From the NCBI GenBank assembly GCA_051294375.1, contig JBJCIZ010000744.1, positions 1,292,262 through 1,356,261 of the forward strand: a stretch of 64,000 nucleotides of DNA. The letters are read 5' to 3'. Below the pieces are notes generated by a model, which ran no database searches, had not been told where the DNA came from, and saw only the letters and a list, made by a program, of their open reading frames with translations. Below, piece after piece: positions 31,890-44,658 of this stretch (position 1 is the stretch's first letter; the number at the start of each line of letters is the position of its first letter). The DNA comes from Paraspadella gotoi (Eukaryota > Chaetognatha). A program made the translations under genes and the position numbers.

Positions 31890-32478
31890 NNNNNNNNNNN
31901 NNNNNNNNNNNNNNNNNNNNNNNNNNNNNNNNNNNNNNNNNNNNNNNNNNNNNNNNNNNNNNNNNNNNNNNNNNNNNNNNNNNNNNNNNNNNNNNNNNNN
32001 NNNNNNNNNNNNNNNNNNNNNNNNNNNNNNNNNNNNNNNNNNNNNNNNNNNNNNNNNNNNNNNNNNNNNNNNNNNNNNNNNNNNNNNNNNNNNNNNNNNN
32101 NNNNNNNNNNNNNNNNNNNNNNNNNNNNNNNNNNNNNNNNNNNNNNNNNNNNNNNNNNNNNNNNNNNNNNNNNNNNNNNNNNNNNNNNNNNNNNNNNNNN
32201 NNNNNNNNNNNNNNNNNNNNNNNNNNNNNNNNNNNNNNNNNNNNNNNNNNNNNNNNNNNNNNNNNNNNNNNNNNNNNNNNNNNNNNNNNNNNNNNNNNNN
32301 NNNNNNNNNNNNNNNNNNNNNNNNNNNNNNNNNNNNNNNNNNNNNNNNNNNNNNNNNNNNNNNNNNNNNNNNNNNNNNNNNNNNNNNNNNNNNNNNNNNN
32401 NNNNNNNNNNNNNNNNNNNNNNNNNNNNNNNNNNNNNNNNNNNNNNNNNNNNNNNNNNNNNNNNNNNNNNNNNNNNNN
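31890..32478. other. Assembly gap (589 N)
   Basis: Run of N. Frames drawn across it are meaningless. Upstream exons of the TRPM gene may lie here. Confidence 1.
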
Positions 32479-32698
32479 GGTTAGTATATAAAATTGTAAA
32501 TACTGATTACGTACAACTGTCTTGCAGCTAAACTAGTGCATATTTTACTTTTAACAGCATTACTGTTATCCTTAATCCTACTGTACACTGTACTGTACAG
32601 TGGACAGTGTACAACTGTACATGGACCAAACTCTGAAGCAAAAAATTGCAATAAAATTTCCGTCGAATCATCGAAGACCGAAAAAAAGACCGGGTAGA

Positions 32699-32923
32699 NN
32701 NNNNNNNNNNNNNNNNNNNNNNNNNNNNNNNNNNNNNNNNNNNNNNNNNNNNNNNNNNNNNNNNNNNNNNNNNNNNNNNNNNNNNNNNNNNNNNNNNNNN
32801 NNNNNNNNNNNNNNNNNNNNNNNNNNNNNNNNNNNNNNNNNNNNNNNNNNNNNNNNNNNNNNNNNNNNNNNNNNNNNNNNNNNNNNNNNNNNNNNNNNNN
32901 NNNNNNNNNNNNNNNNNNNNNNN
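32699..32923. other. Assembly gap (225 N)
   Basis: Second run of N, with about 220 bp of sequence between it and the first gap. That interval has a GTACAGTGGACAGTGTAC-like palindromic patch but no gene. Confidence 1.
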
Positions 32924-33610
32924 TTTTTTTTTCAACGAAATTAATTCGGAAATAAAATAAATAAATAAGTAAATATAAAAGTAAATAACTAAACGAATGA
33001 ATAAATAAGAAGCAATGGGAGAGATGGAGATGTGTCGTTTGGACGGTGAGTATCATTGTGGTCGGTCGGTCAATGTCACTTTTGGGTTAAACGATACTGA
33101 TACTGATACTGTGTAATACATAGTGTGTAGCCTGTAAATTTATGGCAGTAACAAATCCTTCATTGTGGATGTGGAATGTTTGAATGGAGATATTCGCTCT
33201 TATTCGACTTAATTCTAATTCTGCAATTATTCAATTTTGTTAATTTTTATTCAATATCAATCTAAACAAGTAAAAAAATTTAGTCAATAAAATAAAATCA
33301 AAAAATCTAATCAGGCAATGAATTAAAATCTATTTAATCAAATCAAATCAATCTCAGCAACCAATCGATAAAATTAATAAAATAAACTTAATCAGCCAAT
33401 CAAATTATTAAAATAAAATCAAGCAATCAATAAATCAATCGTTTCATTAGAATCATATCAATCTTATCAACCAATCAAATCAAATCAATCAATCAATAAA
33501 TTTATACAAATGTAATCAACCAAGCAATCTAGTTAATAAAACCTATCAATCAAATCAATCTCAATCGACCAAAATCAAATCCAATCCAACCCTTTAACCC
33601 CCCCCCCACG
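32924..33610. other. AT-rich DNA with TCAATCAATCAAATC-type degenerate repeats
   Basis: No gene. The stretch 33,280-33,590 is a loose AATCAATC/AATAAAATC tandem array ending in the C-rich tract just before the first visible TRPM exon. Confidence 0.6.
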
Positions 33611-33617
33611 ACAAAAG

Positions 33618-34121
33618 GCGCCTACCATTTCTCGCGGCCGGCAGACCAGATTGCCTCGATTCAAAACCGGCTTTCGGCGAATCCGGCGGCACGGCAGCGG
33701 TACGCTTCCATTCGTCCGGCATACGCAGATTTCGAGCGCGCGCGATCCGACTTCGGTTTCATCGAGTTATCCGGGTAAAGGGGAAGCCGGTCCGTCACAA
33801 CGACTCACCACGCGAGATTCATGAAAGTTCACAATTTGGAAGAAAAGGTCAGTTGGATTGATTGGTTGCTGTTGTGGTTCGTTGATTGATTGTTTTGATT
33901 GTTGGGTTGTGTTTGTTGGTTGTTTGTGGTTGGCTGGTTTCGTTTCGTTGGTTTTGTAGATTGTTGTTTAGATAGATGGGCAGAAGAGAGAGAGAGAGAG
34001 ACAGACGATATACGAAACTAAACGAACAAAAAACTGAAATTAAAATGTAATCAAAGAATCACGATTAAAATTTAAATGTTGGTTCATTGTCTATTAGACA
34101 ATGTCTAATGTTTACTCTCTC

Positions 34122-34173
<52 letters not shown>

Positions 34174-34598
34174 TCTCTCTCTGTCTCTCTTCATGACCAG
34201 AATCTCTCTCATCTTCAAGTTTCGCTCGGCGCGAATGGAGACTCCCGATTCCCAAGTTGATTCTCTCCATCACTGAGGAGCTAAAGATTTTCAATTCCCA
34301 ATATGTGAGTGGAGATGGGAGCGAGAGAGGTGGGAGAGAGGGAAAGAGAGAAGGGAGAGAGAGAAAGGGTGAGAGAAGAGAAAGGGTGGGAAAAAGGAGA
34401 GAGAGAGAGAAAGAGCGAGAGGGTGGGAGAAAGGGAGAGAGAGGGATCTTGGGCCCTTGTTTAGTTGAAAAATATATATTTAAAGACAGCAACTAAAAAA
34501 AGGTTATAACAAAGAAAAAGCAATCAGCCTCTTCCCTTCCCCTTCGCCCCCCCCATCTCTCCTCCCCTCTCCTCTCTCTCTCTCTGCATCTCTCTCCA

Positions 34599-34645
<47 letters not shown>

Positions 34646-35652
34646 GATCGAAAAGGCCTTTCAAAACTCGATCCACGATCTTGTGCAAAGATCTCCAGGC
34701 ATCATGCTCACCACCGGCGGAACCAACACCGGAGTCATGAAACTCGTCGGCAAAGCGATGAAAAACTTCGCCTTGACTCGCGTCGACGACGGAAACTTCC
34801 ACGACGCCTCAGCCGCCGCCGCCGCCGCCGCCGCAGAAGAAGAAGAAGCCGCCGCCGCCGCCCCGCCTTCCGTCTCCGCCCTCGTGCCCGCCACGGCCCG
34901 TGCCAACGCGGTCGTCGATATCGAGCCCGCCATGGCTAACGAAGACGACGCCTTTGCCAAGATCGCCTGCATCGGAATCGCTACTTGGGGCATCGTGGAG
35001 GGCAGAGACAAACTCGCCGGGGCCACTGGCTCCGTCGTTCCTTACGACGTCGATAAGGACGATAATAAAAAGACTTACCTCGATCCAAACCACACTCACT
35101 TTCTTCTCGTCGACGACGGCAGCGAGGGTAAGTTCGGACGAGAGATCGAGTTCCGATCTCGATTGGAAAAGTCACTCACCTTTTCCAAAAGCGCCCTCGC
35201 TCGAGCGCCGCTCGTCAACATCATCATCGAAGGCGGTCCCAACTCTCTCATGACCGTCCACGAGAGTCTGCTCATGAAGACGCCCTGCATCGTGCTCAAA
35301 GGAACGGGAAGAGCGGCCGACGTGCTCTCCGAGGCTCACGAGCTCTTCGACGTGTCGGTCGGAATGTCGGGCGGATCGGAGAGAGACTCCGCGTCGGCTT
35401 CTCCCTTCTTGACTCGCAAGTTGTCGGTCAACCGGGAGGAGACCGACGAAGCCGCTCGCGTGGCCGCCTTTCGCGAGAATCCGCGAGTTCGCGAGCAAAT
35501 AGAGAGGAGTTTGAGGCAGAGGCTCTTCCTTTCGCGAGCCGAGGATATTGAGAACAATTTGAAGTTGGTCATGGATTGTATGGATAATCACGAGTATTTG
35601 TATATATTTCAGGTGAGATATATAGAGGGAGGTGTTTATTTCTATTTTATAT

Positions 35653-35691
<39 letters not shown>

Positions 35692-36234
35692 TTATTCTGT
35701 TTGGGTTTTGGAATGGATCAGAATACATACTTTAATTGAGAGAAAAATCTGTTTTTGTTTTCAGACTGTTCGTTTTTTACTAATAATAATAACAATAATA
35801 ATAATAATAAATTCGTTGTCTGTAGACAAAAAGAAATTTGATTTTTATGATTTAGAATATATTTTTAGCCTTTGTAGCTTTGTGTATTGTTTGTTAATGA
35901 TGATTGTACTGAATCAACCATGTTCCATACGAATTAAAGCGTATATAGTATATATATATATATTCCTTTCAGTTTTATAATTTTCCTTTTTGAATTTTAA
36001 TCTCCCTATTAAGACGGGTTTAAAAGTTAAAAAAATAATCAAAAAAACTCAATGAACTCAACAACAACAATAATAATAACAACAACAACGACGACGACAA
36101 CGACGACCAATAAAGTAGATTTAAAAAAAAACAAAAGATCAAACGATTCGATCTCCGAAATCGAAAGACCCGCAGTTTCGGAACAATGTTGGGAATCCCG
36201 GCGGATATTAAAAAAAGGGAATTAATGATTAAAT

Positions 36235-36274
<40 letters not shown>

Positions 36275-36581
36275 CATAATCGAACATGATTAAAAGAGAC
36301 AAACAAAATGGTACAGATAAAGACTTCAACTCCTTAAATCAACATCCCCCCCACCCATTCAAAAAAAATCGCCTCAGGTGGTGAGCGGCCGCAACGACGA
36401 GGGTCTCCAAGCGAACGACCTCGCCCAGATGATCGTCGACGCGTTCCTGGATCGAGCGAGAAAAGAATCGAACGAAGATCGAGAGAAAGAATCGGAGAGA
36501 CTTTGGCAAAGCCTCGTTCTCGCTTTTCAATGGAATCATACGGAGGCCGCCAAGTCTATTTTGGAGGACGCAGTTGGGAAG
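33618..36581 (+). CDS. TRPM: TRPM-type ion channel, N-terminal cytoplasmic part (SLOG/MHR), partial
   Basis: Exons 33618-33847, 34201-34304, 34647-35612 and 36378-36581 encode the melastatin homology region. Diagnostic stretches in order: SDFGFIELSG, EWRLPIPKLILSITEELKIF, GIMLTTGGTNTGVMKLVGKA, AKIACIGIATWGIVEGRDKL, LDPNHTHFLLVDDGSEGKFG, LVNIIIEGGPNSLMTVHESL, IVLKGTGRAADVLSEAHELF, and finally SLVLAFQWNHTEAAKSILED. In TRPM channels this region is a Rossmann-like SLOG fold, which in some members binds nucleotides; the channels are tetrameric plasma-membrane cation channels. Exon 1 as written has a one-base frameshift near 33,775: the frame SDFGFIELSG ends in TAA, yet the exon's 3' end reads KPVRHNDSPREI in another frame that fits both the family and the next exon phase. 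A low-complexity poly-Ala/Glu insertion lies at 34,810-34,870. 5' exons are missing, probably in the N gaps; 3' continuation is at 54.3 kb. Confidence 0.9.
34100..34175 (+). repeat. (CT)n microsatellite
   Basis: CT tract close upstream of a TRPM exon acceptor; a second one lies at about 34,565-34,645, ending in CTCCAG, the acceptor of the 966-bp exon, where it serves as an extreme polypyrimidine tract. An (ATTT)n tract is at about 35,646-35,692 and an (AG)n tract at 36,238-36,271. Confidence 0.9.
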
Positions 36582-36784
36582 GTTAGGGCGGGGGGGGTGT
36601 TGGGTTATAGGGTGAGGTTAGTCTGCAGTTAAGAAGGTTAGGGCGGAGAGGGTGTTGGGTTATCGGTTTGATTGGGCTACAGGACTTTTGGACGCGTTGA
36701 TATTTTTCCAGACGCTTTGTGTCTCTCTCTCTTTCTTTGTGTAAACTTGAGGAGGACTAACTTGTTACTATTTTCCCGACGCTC

Positions 36785-37320
36785 TCTGTCGCCGTCCGCC
36801 ACGAAGGTTATCATCAGGGCCGCCAGCGGCTGGACACAGCGACGCGGCCAGGAATCTTCCAGTTAGCTCGTGGAAGTCGCGATCCCGTGTACCACATCAT
36901 GCTGCGTGAGAAGACCGTTGCTGGCAGACCTTGCAGCTGATATGAAGTCATGCATTGGCCTTGAGGGCCAACTGGCAAGCACGGACAGGTCCGAACCCAG
37001 CACCGTGCGCGATTCTCCTGCCAGCAGGAAGAACTTGGCGCGCGTATGTATGCGAGGTCGCGCTGGCATTCGTTGAGGCAGGCGATTGCGATCTCCGTCG
37101 AAACTCGTCCTTGTGGACGTTGCATGGACGAGGGCTTCGTGTTCCACGGCTCCGGTTTCGACTTCTTCTTGGCCAAAGGACGTTGCAGGCGATGAGGCAC
37201 AGTCGCGATTCGGGTATTTTCTTTGAAACTCTTTTTTTTGGCCCCCCGGGGGGGGGGCTCCCAAGGAAGGAGGAACCGGCACTGTTTGAGGTCGCAGTCT
37301 CGAATCACTGGGCCCAATGA
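36785..37320 (-). pseudogene. Antisense copy of the TRPM pre-S1 exon
   Basis: The minus strand matches 54,337-54,590 and 45,257-45,507 with many single-base indels (for example GGGCCAACTGGCAAGCACGG against the inverted sense copy). It encodes pieces of the TRPM linker before S1 in several shifting frames. Since it is antisense to, and only 200 bp after, a sense TRPM exon, it is best explained as an assembly artefact forming the left end of the palindrome rather than as a true inverted exon. Confidence 0.75.
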
Positions 37321-37549
37321 AGAGTAGCCCTTGAAACGGGTTGGATTTTTGCGTCCATTTTTTTCAGGGGATTGGTATAAGCGGTGGGGTGGTTAAAGAG
37401 AATAACATTGCTGGAAGAATGATACATAATGGACTTTCATAGTCATTTAAATGTGATCATAGGGAAATATACGTGAACAAGAAGGACTCTCTCTCCTCTC
37501 TCTCGTCTCTCTCTCTCTCTCCTTCTCTTCTCTCTTCGTCGGTGATAAT

Positions 37550-38065
37550 TTATTTGAAAAGCTTTTCTTGTCAGGGCCACTCGTTGTAAATACTGTATAT
37601 ACTTATTATAAAAAACAGTTAATTTCTTGTTTCTCCTGATTTCTCCAAGCATTATGCAAAACGCTCTCTCATCTCTCTGACTGTTCCAACTCTCCCCTCT
37701 GCTCTCTTTGTCCTCCGTCCATTAAGTCTCAATGCCTTGCTTCCTCCTCTTTTTTCTTTTGTGCTCTCTAATCTTTATCTATCTCTATCTTTTTATTTTT
37801 TCTCTCTCTCTCTTCTCTCTCTAGTCTCTTACTCTCATACTTCTTGGATATATTTGAAAAGCTTTTTCTTAGTCATCCAATCCTTTGGAAAATACTGTAT
37901 ATACTAACTTCATAAAATTCGTTTCTTGTTTCTCTGATTCTCGATGCCACAACGTCTCTCTCTCTCTCTCTCCTCTACTCTCTGCCTCTTCTCTCTCTCT
38001 GTCTTCTGGATTAATATTGAAAGCTTTTCTTGTCACCACTCTTGGAATACTGTTTATACTTAATC
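37550..38065. repeat. Three noisy tandem copies of one short segment
   Basis: GAAAAGCTTTTCTTGTCA-like followed by a TACTGTATATACTTA-like word occurs near 37,557, 37,855 and 38,025, each separated by CTCT tracts. Likely stutter in the assembly of one locus, since the right arm (44,790-44,860) shows only one copy. Confidence 0.6.
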
Positions 38066-38689
38066 ATAATAAATTCGGTTTTAAAGTAAAATTTTTCTTC
38101 TTCTTGAAAATAGATAAGCTTCGCCTTACGATCAATTTGTTCAGTTTCTTTAAAATTACCCACCTCGTAGTGATTTCTCTAAAAGAAATCCTCCTACGTC
38201 AGTACTGTTCTTTAATAAAATCGCGTTCGCATTCATTCTTATTTCATTTATTCTACAAAAATCAGGACCACTGATGTGGTCCCCCGCACACAACAAACGA
38301 AAAGTGATGATTTAATGAGTCAACCTGTAATATTTCTTGGTTTCCCAAAAGTGGCCGATAGCATCCGACACTGAGTCTTCTTCATGAGTATCTGATCTCA
38401 TGCGCGGGAAGGGAAGATCGAAGAGATACTGTGTAGAGGGGAGATGGGGAATTAATATTAATATGTAATACTGCGGGGATTAGGAATTTAATATTATATT
38501 ATTTAATACTGCGTAGTCTTGGAATATTAAATTATTAAGTATTTTGGGCATTTTTGTATTGAATTGCAAAGGCTGAAACGCGAAGTTAGTGACCGAAATC
38601 GCTTCTTAAGATCTTTGGGCGCAAAGGGGTCTGACACCTTATCTCCCTCTGGCTCCACTGTTAACTTTTTCTAATTTAAGTTAATTTGG

Positions 38690-38875
38690 GTAACAAACAT
38701 TTAGAACAAGTTTGAAATGAACCTTCACAACGTGTTATTTGTAACAATAATAACGGACGATGTTTCGCGCTCTTGTTCGAAGCCCTTTTATATCAACTTG
38801 AACAAGAGCCGAAACATGTCGTATATTATGTTTCAAATAAATCGTTGTTGAATCATTTCAAACTTTTCTCTAAAA
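38690..38875. mobile_element. Fold-back element related to the MITE, left-arm copy
   Basis: Contains two inverted halves with CGGACGATGTTTCGCGCTCT and GAGCCGAAACATGTCGTATA, the noisier mirror copy of 41,868-42,045. Confidence 0.6.
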
Positions 38876-39439
38876 CTCAACCACAACGAAACGAAGGATT
38901 TATTAATGGGGTAAAAAATTGAAAAAAAAAAGTATCTTTCTGAAAATTTCTTGTTTCTTTTTAAGTTTTTTTAAAAAACTTTGTTTTGTCATTTTTGAAA
39001 CATTTTTTCTTTATTTGAGATTGTTGTTGTTTACCAGGGCTTAGGTGGGATAAAAATATGGGGTGAATGAGTTTTAATAGCTTTTTACAATATAGTATCA
39101 ATAGTTTAATAGTATAATAGTTTAATATGGGCGATGGTTTTAAGGGGTGAGGCATACGAGGGTACCAACAGGTTGTGGTAATGGAGGTAGAGGCCAGAGA
39201 GTGAAGTTGCAGGGATATGCATCATTCCTTGGGTAAGAAAGGTTTAAGGCAAAACAAGTATTGGGGTAACCAATGGGCAATAATGTTTAAAAAATAGTTT
39301 GTTTTGTTATTTTTAATACAAGTTGTTAATTCAATTTTTTGCCCATATTTAAACATCTCACCCAACGACTTAACCCAACTCAAACTTTCTTCGGACTGAT
39401 ACTGCACTCGGATAAAAAAAATCCTTGAAAAAAAAAGCC

Positions 39440-39850
39440 CTTTAATATCCGTTCAATCTTCAGATTAATAATTTAAGCACCTGATTTTTCAACCGACGAA
39501 ATTGATAAACGCATCCTTTACCGACCCTGATCCTTAAACGCGACCTGATGCCCTTAACCGACGCTGATCCTTTACGACCTGATCCTTAACCGACCTGATT
39601 TCAACTGAACCAAAATTGATAGACAAAAAGAAAGTTATCCGACCCAATTGTTAACGACCTGATCCTTACCGACCTGATCCTTAACCACCTGATTCCACTT
39701 AACCGATCTGATCCCTTAACGAACCTTGATCCTTAACCGACGCTGATTCACTTCCCCGATCGCTGATCCTTACCGACCAGATGTCATTTAAGCCGACCTG
39801 ATCCCTTTAACCGGACCTGATCCTTAAACCGACCTGATTACATCTGATCC
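39440..39850 (+). repeat. Minisatellite, ~15-bp unit CTTAACCGACCTGATC
   Basis: Around twenty imperfect units with many indels. The inverse array (GGATCAGGTCGGTTAA) is at 40,980-41,330 in the other palindrome arm. Confidence 0.85.
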
Positions 39851-40029
39851 CTCGATGCTTATTGCACTCGTACGAGCAATCCCATGAAGAGCTGCGATGG
39901 AAGGAGTTCTGCTTCGCGCGGAGGGCGGTCGGACGAAGAGATCCACGCGTTTGTCCTCTTCGAATTTGATGCCCTTTTGTTAAAAGATGGAGGGGAGATC
40001 GACGAGAGAGAGAGAGACGAGGGAGACCA

Positions 40030-40299
40030 GTGAGAGGAGAGAGTTATCGATGGATCTTGGAAAATATAAACACGTCTGCCATCTACAGACTTGCATGCCG
40101 CTTTGTTTAAAGAGTGAGGAGTTGAGAAGGACGAGAGAGAGAGCGTCTGGAAAATATCAACACGTCTGCCCCTCTACAAAGCTTGATGCCCTTTTGTTTA
40201 AGATGGGAGAGAGAGAGAGAGATCGAGGGTCTGGAAAATATCAGGCACGTCTGCTCTTACAAATCTTGATGCCCTTTTGTTTAAAGATGAGCGGAGGAC

Positions 40300-40337
<38 letters not shown>

Positions 40338-40390
40338 TGGCGTCTGGACAATATCAACAGGTTCTGCCCTGCTACAAACTTGATGCGCCC
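40030..40390 (+). repeat. Tandem ~75-100 bp units (CTGGAAAATATCAACACGTC ... GATGCCCTTTTGTTTAAAGA)
   Basis: Four units, each followed by a GAGAGA tract. Inverse copies are at 40,640-40,860. Frames across them are repeat products. Confidence 0.8.
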
Positions 40391-40586
40391 TTTTTGTGTC
40401 TCAAAGAGAGTGAGGACAGTAGAAGAGACGGCGAGTGACCAGAGAGAGAGGAAAAGGATTAGACGAGAGAGAGATGAGTGAGAGAGAGACGAGAGATGAT
40501 GATCTGAGAGAGAGAGAACACCGTCCGAAGAAGAAGAGGACCGAGTATAGAGACCAAGACACACACAGGTAGATTAAAACAAGCTG

Positions 40587-40611
40587 NNNNNNNNNNNNNN
40601 NNNNNNNNNNN
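40587..40611. other. 25-N gap at the centre of the palindrome
   Basis: Exactly 25 N, flanked by GAGA on one side and CTCT on the other. A second exactly 25-N gap is at 44,659-44,683. A fixed 25-N size is typical of a gap-filling tool marking an unresolved join. Confidence 1.
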
Positions 40612-40646
<35 letters not shown>

Positions 40647-41867
40647 ATCTTTAAACAAAAGGGCATCAAGTTTGTAGAGGGCAGACGTGTTGATATTTTC
40701 CAGACCCTCTCTCTCTCTCTCTCCTCATCTTTACAAAAGGCATCAAGTCTGTAGAGGCAGACGTGTTTATATTTTCTCCAGATTCCACGCTAACTCTCTC
40801 TCTTCTCTCTCTCTCTCTCTCTCTCTCTCCTCATCTTTAAAAAAGGGAATCAATTCGAAGAGGACAAACGCGTGGATCCTTCGTCGGACGCCTCGCTTGC
40901 TCCCCGCGAAGAGAGAATTCCCTTCCTCGAGCCATCTCTTTCTGATTGCTTCGCTCGTCGACGTCAAAAGCATCGAGGATCAGATGTATCAGGATCGGTT
41001 AAGGATCAGGTCGGTTGATATGTCGGTTAAGGATCTGGTCGGTAAGGATCCAGGTCGGGGAAGGATCAGTCGGTTAAGGATCTCGGTAAGGTAGATCCGG
41101 TTAAGGATCAGGTCGGTTGGATCAGTCGGAAGGACAGGTCGTGTTAATTGGTCGGATTAACTTTCTTTTTGTCTATCATTTTGGTCAGTTGAACATCAGG
41201 TCGGTAAGGATCTAGGTCAGTAAGGGATCAGGTCGGTTGAAGGATCAAGAGGTCGGTTAAGGATCAGGTCGGTAAAGGAATGGCGTTTATCAATTTCGTC
41301 GGTTGAAAATCAGGTCGCTTAATTATTAATCTGAAGATTGAACGGGATTTTAAAGGGCTTTTTTTTTCAGGATTTTTTTTACATCACAAATTTGAGTTTT
41401 AAGTTTAATGTTTAAATATGGGCAAAAAATTGAAATTACACTTGTATTAAATAACAAAACAAACTATTTTTTAAACATTATTGCCCATTGGTTACCCTCA
41501 TACTTTTTTGGCCTTAAACCTCTTACCCAAAATGATCATATCTCTTCTGCAATTCACTCTCTGGCCTCTCCCTCCCATTACCACAACCTTTGTACCCTCG
41601 TATGCCTCACCCTTAAACCACTCGCCCCATATTAAACTATTATACTATTATACTATTAAACTGTTATACTATTAAAATATTAAACCACTCACCCCATATT
41701 TTATCCCACTAACCCTGGTAAACAACACAAACCAAAGAAAAATGTTCAAAAATGACAAAACAAAAGTTTTTTAAAAAAACTTTAAAAGAAACAAAATTTT
41801 CAAGATATTTTTTTTTTCAATTTTTTACCCATTATAATCCTTTTGTTTCGTTGTGGTTGAGATTTAG

Positions 41868-42045
41868 AGAAAAGTTTGAAATGAATTCAACAACGATTTA
41901 TTTGAAACAATAATAACGGACATGTTTCGGCTCTTGTTCAAGTTGATAAAGGCTTGAACAAGAGCCGAAACATGTCCGTTATTATTGTTACAAATAAAAC
42001 GTTGTTGAATTCATTTCAAACTTTTCTCTAAATTTTTTACCCAAA
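41868..42045. mobile_element. Near-perfect fold-back (hairpin) element
   Basis: About 70 bp (TTGAAATGAATTCAACAACG ... CGGACATGTTTCGGCTCTTG) is followed after a ~9-bp loop by its inverted copy. Inner words are shared with the MITE at 12,911-13,026. A genuine long hairpin element would also explain why the assembler turned back on itself here. Confidence 0.75.
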
Positions 42046-42409
42046 TTAAACTTAAATTAGAAAATAAGTTAACAGTGAGCCAGAGGAGATAAGGTGTCAG
42101 TATCCCTTTGCGCCCAAAGATTTAAGAAGATTTCGGTCACTAACTTCGCGTTTTAGCCTTTGGCAATTCATACCAAAAATGCCAAAATATTAATATTAAT
42201 ATTAATTCCCAAACTACGCAGTATTAATATTAATATTAATTCCTAATCTCCGCAGTATTAATATTAATATTAATTCCCCATCTCCCTCTACACAGTATCT
42301 CTTCGATCTTCCTTCCCCGGATGAGATCAGTCTCAATGAGAGACTCAGTTCGGTCATCGGCCACTTTTGGGGAACCAAGAAATATTACAAGGTGATCATT
42401 AATACATTT

Positions 42410-43440
42410 GTTTTTTGGGGGGCAACATGGTGGTCCTTTTTTAAAAGAAATAATATGAAAGGATTTTTATAAAAGAAATACTACGAGGGGATTTTCTTTA
42501 GTATGCTGGATGGGGCTTCAGGGTTATGGAAGATTTGTGTTCTTGATAATAGACTTTTTATGGACAACTCTGAAAACGGGTTTTAAAATTTAACATTTTT
42601 GCTTAAGTTACTAGTATATATATGGGCCTACTGCGTAATATTGTAAAATTTATTATAAATTTTTTTCGTATCATAAAGCTATACTATATATTTGGTTCGT
42701 TCTCTTACTTTTAAAATTTTTAACTTAAAGTAAACTTAGGATTCTTTTACTACGCCCCTTACTAATCATATGATTAATTTATGAATAAATCTGGTAAAAT
42801 TTTTATTATTTATTTAATTTAATTCTCTAATTTATCATCTGAAAAATGGTTTTCCTTTTTAGGTGTTTTCTCAATGACCACGACAAGAAGCAAGACGACG
42901 GGGGGCATACGCGACAATATTACCAAAACGATTGACTTGCTTATTGAGTGATTGATTTAAGTGATTGAGTAGGATATGACGAAGTCAGTTGGAGAGACTT
43001 TTGAATCTTCACCGATCACAATAAAAGAATATTCTTTATTTCACTCTCTTTTTACTTGAATCTACAAATGTAAATAATACAATAAAGTCAGAGGTGAAAA
43101 CTTTAAAGTAAACAATACTTAAAACGAGAACATATTTCCCTCAATGTCCGACATATGAAACAATATTCTCAAACGGCCACGTCTTAAGTCAGACTCTGGC
43201 AGTTGCCAGATCCCATCGCACGTTGTGGTGAGAATCAGAGAGCTTGCCAACAACTGGTGAGACCGCGATGAACTCTATCGGCCTTCAACAAGGGGAGAAC
43301 AAGTGAAATAACAACCTTCTCATGAGGTAAGATTGGGTGAGGTAATTGGAATAAGCTGAGACCCATTCGCCACGGTATTCCTCTTTCACCTTTCAATATC
43401 TCCCCCGGCAAAACTCGACGGAGAACAACGAACAGCTTGG
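42410..43440. other. AT-rich DNA with no palindrome partner
   Basis: No gene seen. Includes a small tract rich in TATATA and AATTTT words. Present only in the right arm. Confidence 0.5.
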
Positions 43441-44090
43441 ATGAGCGGGTCAGATATTCGCTCTAGACCCGCTCAGCAAGGCGACCGTGGCTACGAGTGC
43501 CGACGACGCCGCGAGTTTCTGGGTGGATTCGGACAGGGGTCAACTCTTCTACACCGTTCCACTCTCCTGTTATGCCGACGCCACGACCTCATTCGATTAT
43601 CCGGCGACCAATCAAACAATACCAACCTCCGAACTTCGAGGACGCCGCCAATGGCAAATGGCCGGCGCCACCGACAGGGACTTACACAGGACGAGACGCT
43701 GAACTCCGCGCCCGCTCTCGCGCCACGTGCTCTCGAGCGGCGTCCGAATAGAAAGCCGGAACCTACCCCGACTTCGACAAGACAATTCGAGATCTGGATT
43801 AGAGGTGGAAGCCGCCTACAACGCGCGCTGGCGTCACCGCTCCTAAAAACAAATTTGCACATCGTGAAAGCCAATCGACGTTGATCCCAACATCAATCAA
43901 TTTCTGTTCGGCGTACGCGACCGCAGGAGCGGAGAGAGGCGAGTACGAGGAGGAACCGAGAGAGAAGTTAGAGAGAGAAATGAGAGCCACAGGAGGACGA
44001 GCGACTTACGCAGCAGAAGAAAAATTAGTGGTCTTAGCGCCGAAAGTACTTTCTTTTCCACCGGCGCACTATATCAGTGCATAGAATCCT
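43440..44090 (+). other. GC-rich patch that looks coding but is frameshifted
   Basis: Pieces that read like protein occur in successive plus frames: ATVATSADDAASFWVDSDRG, FYTVPLSCYADATTSFDYPA, NFEDAANGKWPAPPTGTYTG, EVEAAYNARWRHRS, NVDPNINQFLFGV-like. No single frame is open and I do not recognise the family. It is probably an exon captured in uncorrected sequence. It could be from an unrelated locus. Confidence 0.3.
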
Positions 44091-44422
44091 ACATTACTCT
44101 GGACAACAACCGCTCAGACATCGACGGCGCCAAACATTCAAAAATCTCGACTCAATTATCAAAAAAAACGAAAACTCTTACATCATGACATACAACGACA
44201 AGAGTTATTCTTCTGATAAAAATACATCATAATACACTAACATATGATGCACCCCACACACACATGTTATTCCGATCCAATATTATAATAACCACAGGCA
44301 AAACACACTCACCCTACTGCTTCTGATTACATCAGCCTATCCACTCTTAAATTCGAGAAAAGACCAAAAGCCAGTAACCAGGCATCGGCGCGTTCAGAGC
44401 GACGCCGGCACTGCGCTCTTCA

Positions 44423-44658
44423 CTGTTGGGCCGTGATTCTCGGAGACGACCAAAATTCAAACTGAGCGGCACGGAGATGTACAATCCTGCGCCACAAGTC
44501 GGAAATACCGCGATCGCGCTGCCTCATCGCCTGCAACGTCTTGGCCAGAGAAGTCGAAACGAGCCGTGGAACACGAAGCCCTCGTCCATCAACTCCACAA
44601 GGACGAGTTCGAGGAGATCGCAAATCGCCTCCTCAACGAATGCCACGCGACCTGGCAC
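44423..44658 (+). pseudogene. Noisy copy of the TRPM pre-S1 exon, cut by a 25-N gap
   Basis: TGGGCCGTGATTCTCGGAGA, GGACGAGTTCGAGGAGATCG and ACGAATGCCACGCGACCTGG correspond to the exon at 45,257, with frame-breaking indels. Ends at the N gap 44,659-44,683. Confidence 0.7.

Noticed and set aside
31856-33056. Long frames spanning N runs
   Set aside because: They consist almost wholly of unknown bases.
39440-41330. Possible telomere-like or CRISPR-like repeat array (TTAACCGACCTGATCC)
   Set aside because: Units are contiguous, variable and mirrored by the assembly palindrome; no spacers and no telomeric motif.
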